Below are positions 61,143 to 64,000 of a stretch of DNA of 64,000 nucleotides, piece by piece. The translations under genes and the position numbers were made by a program. The number at the start of each line of letters is the position of its first letter. Position 1 is the stretch's first letter. The stretch comes from Polaromonas sp. GTDB lineage: Bacteria > Pseudomonadota > Gammaproteobacteria > Burkholderiales > Burkholderiaceae_C. Location of the stretch: positions 1 through 64,000 of the forward strand of contig NZ_JAQSDN010000040.1 of NCBI RefSeq assembly GCF_029945925.1. The letters are read 5' to 3'. The notes beneath the pieces are model-generated. The model did no database searches. It had not been told where the DNA came from and saw nothing but the letters and a program-made list of their open reading frames with translations.

Positions 61143-61808
61143 TTAACGGAACTTGCTCTGAGGAACCACCTTCAGGTCGCCCTCGATGGAGGCCATGTAG
61201 TTGGCCAGCTGCTTGAGCTCCGCGTTGGTGTACTGCTTGGCCATGCCGGCCATGATGGCGTTGCCGCGACCCACGGTTTTGTTGTTTTCCACTTTGTAGG
61301 CCTTGAGCGCCACAAACAGGTAGTCGGCATGCTGGCCGCCGAGCTTGGGATAGGACGGATCGATCGGCTTGCTGAAGTCGGCGCCGTGGCAGGACGCGCA
61401 ATTGGCCTTGCCCAGCAGGGCAGCGACGGCCGGGCTTGGCGTTTTGGCGGTGCGCGCTGCGGCGGCTGCGCCTTCGGTCACGCCATGCTGGGCGTAATAC
61501 GCGGACAGATCGGCAATGTCCTGGTCGCTCAGCGACTCGGCGATGCCGCGCATCGTGGGGTGTTTGCGCTCGCCTTTTTTATAGGCATGCAGGGCCGCGT
61601 CAATGTACTTGCCGCTCTGGCCTGAAATCATGGGGACTTTGTAGACCTCGGGAAAGCTGGCCTGGTAACCCTTGATGCCATGGCAGCCGATACACATGGC
61701 ATTTTTGGTTTCGCCAGCCTTGACATCACCCTTGATGTCCTGGGAATGGGCGGAAACCGTCACAAATGAGACAGCCAGGGCGAATAAGGTGGTGAACAGC
61801 TTGGTCAT
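61143..61808 (-). CDS. Diheme cytochrome c4
   Basis: 221 residues. Signal peptide (FTTLFALAVSFVTVSAHS), then two similar cytochrome c domains with heme motifs CIGCHG and CASCHG and distal methionines in MRGIAESL and MAGMAKQY. Cytochrome c4 passes electrons from the bc1 complex to terminal oxidases outside the cytoplasmic membrane and may feed the caa3 oxidase encoded about 50 kb away. Divergent from the AAA ATPase gene, which starts 135 bp away. Confidence 0.94.
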   Translation of the reverse strand: MTKLFTTLFALAVSFVTVSAHSQDIKGDVKAGETKNAMCIGCHGIKGYQASFPEVYKVPMISGQSGKYIDAALHAYKKGERKHPTMRGIAESLSDQDIADLSAYYAQHGVTEGAAAAARTAKTPSPAVAALLGKANCASCHGADFSKPIDPSYPKLGGQHADYLFVALKAYKVENNKTVGRGNAIMAGMAKQYTNAELKQLANYMASIEGDLKVVPQSKFR

Positions 61809-61943
61809 TTTGCGCGCACAATCAGGTGAGAATTTGTTATAAAAAACAACCGCTGATTATATCTGTGCCTGCCGCGGCCCGGTCCTGCCCCGGCTTAATC
61901 ACCGCAGATTCCCCCATCTTCCTGTCCCTACCTCCTGTCCACC

Positions 61944-62786
61944 ATGAAATTCCAAGGCTCCAGAAACTACGTCGCCACCCAGGACCTGATGCTCGCCGTC
62001 AACGCCTCCGCCACTCTGAAAAAGCCCCTGCTGGTCAAGGGCGAGCCCGGCACCGGCAAGACCATGCTGGCCGAGGAAGTGGCCGAAGCCTTGCAACTGC
62101 CACTGTTGCAGTGGCACATCAAGTCCACCACCAAGGCCCAGCAGGGCCTGTATGAATATGACGCGGTGTCGCGCCTGCGCGACTCGCAGCTCGGTGACGA
62201 AAAGGTCAAGGACATCCACAACTACATCATCAAGGGCGTGCTCTGGCAGGCCTTTACCGCCGACGAGCCGGTCGCGCTGCTGATCGACGAAATCGACAAG
62301 GCCGACATCGAGTTCCCGAACGACCTGCTGCGCGAGATCGACCGCATGGAGTTCTACTGCTACGAGACCCGCGAGCTGATCAAGGCCAAACACCGGCCGC
62401 TGGTCTTCATCACCTCGAACAACGAAAAAGAACTGCCCGACGCCTTTTTGCGCCGCTGCTTCTTCCATTACATCAAGTTCCCCGATGCCGACACGATGAA
62501 ACTGATCGTCGATGTGCACTTCCCCGGCCTCAAGAAAGAACTGCTGGCCGCGGCCATGAAGACCTTCTACGACGTGCGCAACCTGCCCGGCCTGAAGAAA
62601 AAGCCTTCCACCAGCGAACTGCTGGACTGGCTCAAGCTGCTGGTGGCCGAAGACATTCCGCTGGAGGCGCTGCAAAGCAGGGAAGACAAGGTGGCCGTGC
62701 CGCCGCTGGTCGGCGCGCTGCTCAAGAACGAGCAGGACGTCACCTTGTTTGAAAAACTGGTGTTCATGCAACGCCACAACCGCTAG
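61944..62786 (+). CDS. MoxR-type AAA ATPase
   Basis: 280 residues. Walker A VKGEPGTGKTMLAEE near residue 35, Walker B VALLIDEIDKADIEFPNDLL and sensor ITSNNEKELPDAFLRRC. It is a MoxR-family chaperone-type ATPase that usually works with a VWA-domain protein; none is encoded in the next 1.2 kb. Found upstream of two small genes on the same strand. Confidence 0.92.
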   Translation: MKFQGSRNYVATQDLMLAVNASATLKKPLLVKGEPGTGKTMLAEEVAEALQLPLLQWHIKSTTKAQQGLYEYDAVSRLRDSQLGDEKVKDIHNYIIKGVLWQAFTADEPVALLIDEIDKADIEFPNDLLREIDRMEFYCYETRELIKAKHRPLVFITSNNEKELPDAFLRRCFFHYIKFPDADTMKLIVDVHFPGLKKELLAAAMKTFYDVRNLPGLKKKPSTSELLDWLKLLVAEDIPLEALQSREDKVAVPPLVGALLKNEQDVTLFEKLVFMQRHNR

Positions 62787-62794
62787 ACCCGGCC

Positions 62795-63034
62795 ATGGCA
62801 AGCAACAACCGCAATCTCCTGGTCGAAGGCCTGTCCGACGCCGTCGGTTTTGTCGGCGGCGCGCTGCTCGGCTTCTGGCTGGGCCGGTTGTTCGGCCTCG
62901 ACATATTTGCCGCCGGTTACGGCAACAGCGCCGTAGGCGGCATCGTGCTGGTGGGCCTGGGTGGTGGTCTGGGGCTGCAGATCGCGCGGCGCTGGCGCCG
63001 TGCGCAGGCCAAAAAACAGGGCAAAGATACATGA
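62795..63034 (+). CDS. Small membrane protein, unknown
   Basis: 79 residues. Two hydrophobic segments rich in Gly (GFVGGALLGFWLGRLFGL and SAVGGIVLVGLGGGLGL), then a basic tail, RRWRRAQAKKQGK. No family recognised. Begins 8 bp after the AAA ATPase and overlaps the GNAT gene by 4 nt, so it is part of this operon. Confidence 0.68.
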   Translation: MASNNRNLLVEGLSDAVGFVGGALLGFWLGRLFGLDIFAAGYGNSAVGGIVLVGLGGGLGLQIARRWRRAQAKKQGKDT

Positions 63035-63627
63035 GTTTTGTGCAACCCGTCATTCTTTCGGGGCGCGGCGTCGAGTTGGTGCCGTTGGCACTCGACCACG
63101 AAGCCGGCCTGCGCGCCGCGGCCGCCGACGGTGAACTCTGGAAGCTGCGTGTCACCTCGGTCCCGGAGCCGGACCAGACGACAAGCTATATTGAAGACGC
63201 GCTCAAGGGCCGCGACGCCGGCCACCGCTTTGCCTTTGCCGTGCGCGATGCCGCCAGCGGCACCGTGCTGGGCAGCAGCAGTTACCACGACATACTGCCG
63301 GCCGTGAAACGCGTGGAGATTGGCTACACCTGGTACGCCGCGCGCAGCCAGCGCACACACGTCAACACCACCTGCAAGCTGCTGATGCTCACGCATGCGT
63401 TCGAAACGCTGGACTGCAACGTCGTCGGCTGGCGCACCGACAATTTCAACTTCGCCTCGCAGCGCGCCATCGAACGCCTGGGCGCCAAAAAAGACGGCGT
63501 GATCCGCGGCCACGCCCTGAGGCGCGACGGCACCATCCGCGACACGGTGATGTACAGCCTGCGCTCGGGGGAGTGGCCGGAGGTCAAAGCTCAGTTGCGG
63601 TACCTGCTCGACAAGCCGAGAACCTGA
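63031..63627 (+). CDS. GNAT family N-acetyltransferase (RimJ/RimL type)
   Basis: 198 residues. GRGVELVPLALDHEAGL at the start and the acetyl-CoA region RVEIGYTWYAARSQRTHVNTTCK, then FASQRAIERLGAKKDGVIRGH, identify the RimJ/RimL-like GNAT group. It would acetylate an N-terminus or amino compound; the target is unknown. ATG overlaps the preceding stop (ATGA). Confidence 0.9.
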   Translation: MSFVQPVILSGRGVELVPLALDHEAGLRAAAADGELWKLRVTSVPEPDQTTSYIEDALKGRDAGHRFAFAVRDAASGTVLGSSSYHDILPAVKRVEIGYTWYAARSQRTHVNTTCKLLMLTHAFETLDCNVVGWRTDNFNFASQRAIERLGAKKDGVIRGHALRRDGTIRDTVMYSLRSGEWPEVKAQLRYLLDKPRT

Positions 63628-63639
63628 TACAGCGCCCCG

Positions 63640-63668
63640 CGAAGCGGAGAACCATCCGCCCCGCTTCG
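63640..63668. promoter_or_regulatory. Inverted repeat upstream of the toxin-antitoxin genes
   Basis: CGAAGCGG (63640-63647) and CCGCTTCG (63661-63668) with a 13-bp spacer, 55 bp before the antitoxin ATG. It may be the autoregulatory operator of the pair or a weak terminator of the GNAT gene. Confidence 0.4.
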
Positions 63669-63722
63669 GATCGAATGGTTTCATAATCATGGAGCGTCAT
63701 TGAAAGTCCACAGGAGTTATCC

Positions 63723-63938
63723 ATGAACACCCTTTTGAAAGAAATTGAGGTCCTAGGTGTCCACGAAAAACTGCAACTCGTGGAAGACTTGTGGGACAGC
63801 ATTGATAAAGAACTCATGCCTCCCATGAGTGATGCCTTGAAGGCGGAACTGGACCGCCGCGCCGCGTGGGCAGATGCGCACCCTGGTTCGGGGACTTCGC
63901 TGCAAGACATTGCCTTGTCCCTGGGTGTCCGTTTGTGA
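63723..63938 (+). CDS. Antitoxin of a RelE/ParE-type module
   Basis: 71 residues. EKLQLVEDLWDSIDKELMPPMSDALKAELDRR is the signature of the addiction-module antitoxin family (PF09720/TIGR02574). It would neutralise the RelE/ParE-type protein encoded downstream, whose GTG overlaps the antitoxin stop by 4 nt. ATG is preceded by AGGAG. Confidence 0.9.
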   Translation: MNTLLKEIEVLGVHEKLQLVEDLWDSIDKELMPPMSDALKAELDRRAAWADAHPGSGTSLQDIALSLGVRL

Positions 63939-64000
63939 AATTTGCCGTCGTATTTGAAGCCAGCGCCAGAGATGACTTGCTTGCGGCCTTCCATTGGTAC
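63935..64000 (+). CDS. RelE/ParE family toxin, N-terminal part (3' truncated by window)
   Basis: Only 22 codons are present, starting GTG: VKFAVVFEASARDDLLAAFHWY. The beta strand followed by an A-x-x-D-L-x-x-A-x-x-W/Y helix is the RelE/ParE toxin N-terminus. Coupled to the antitoxin by a GTGA overlap. The rest lies beyond the window. Confidence 0.8.
   Translation, partial: MKFAVVFEASARDDLLAAFHWY

Overview
The window is GC-rich, densely packed chromosomal DNA of a betaproteobacterium. Gene content (rpoH with an HrcA-type CIRCE operator, a caa3-type cox/cta cluster, DUF4148, DUF1841 and DUF2970 proteins, many Bug/TctC binding proteins) and the style of its dispersed repeats suggest Comamonadaceae, near Polaromonas, Rhodoferax or Variovorax. 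This placement is inference from gene content, not from a marker-gene tree. I saw no rRNA, tRNA, CRISPR array, prophage or complete insertion sequence.

Layout. 1-3.7 kb: 3' end of ftsY, an Ldh-family dehydrogenase, a DUF962 membrane protein, a small membrane protein, and rpoH behind a perfect CIRCE palindrome. 3.7-14.1 kb: a minus-strand respiratory block in transcription order DUF2244 protein, coxB (with fused cytochrome c), coxA, a 37-residue protein, ctaG, a DUF2970 protein, coxC; then a structured 3' region and terminator; then SURF1, a thioredoxin-like assembly protein, ctaA, ctaB and SCO. 14.2-23.5 kb: BioC-like methyltransferase, comF, trmL, a LysR regulator, DUF4148 protein, MaoC hydratase, ParA-like ATPase, a Ser/Thr kinase beside a cyclase-FHA protein, and a TSUP exporter.

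23.7-59.1 kb is a large catabolic island made of several long minus-strand operons. Operon A (32.3 to 23.7 kb) carries an intradiol dioxygenase, a citryl-CoA lyase-like protein, a CaiB/BaiF CoA-transferase, a Bug protein and a branched-chain-type ABC transporter with a natural LivM-LivG fusion; a LysR gene diverges from it. Operon B (39.4 to 33.4 kb) carries a second intradiol dioxygenase, YciI, Dabb and NTF2-like small proteins, two Bug proteins, a flavin monooxygenase and a RutE-like nitroreductase; LysR plus a PheA/MhpA-type flavin monooxygenase diverge from it. Operon C (48.9 to 43.0 kb) has an EthD-like protein, a DctPQM TRAP transporter, an amidase and a PRISE-type reductase. Operon D (55.5 to 50.2 kb) has two HIBADH-type dehydrogenases, an amidohydrolase, a Bug protein and maleylacetate reductase. 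pcaIJF with divergent pcaR closes the island. Together these give a complete lower route from hydroxyquinol: ring cleavage to maleylacetate, reduction to 3-oxoadipate, CoA transfer, and thiolysis to succinyl-CoA plus acetyl-CoA. The upstream aromatic substrate is not determined.

60-64 kb: small membrane protein, DUF1841, a repeat, cytochrome c4, a MoxR-type AAA ATPase, a GNAT acetyltransferase, and a toxin-antitoxin pair cut by the window end.

Three dispersed repeat families run through the window, and several copies lie inside genes where they stay in frame (ctaA, SCO, the BioC-like gene, a Bug gene, the amidohydrolase). Other points to follow up are a nested RNA structure after coxC, a stopless pcaJ running 185 bp into pcaF, and a 156-bp remnant of a second LysR gene.
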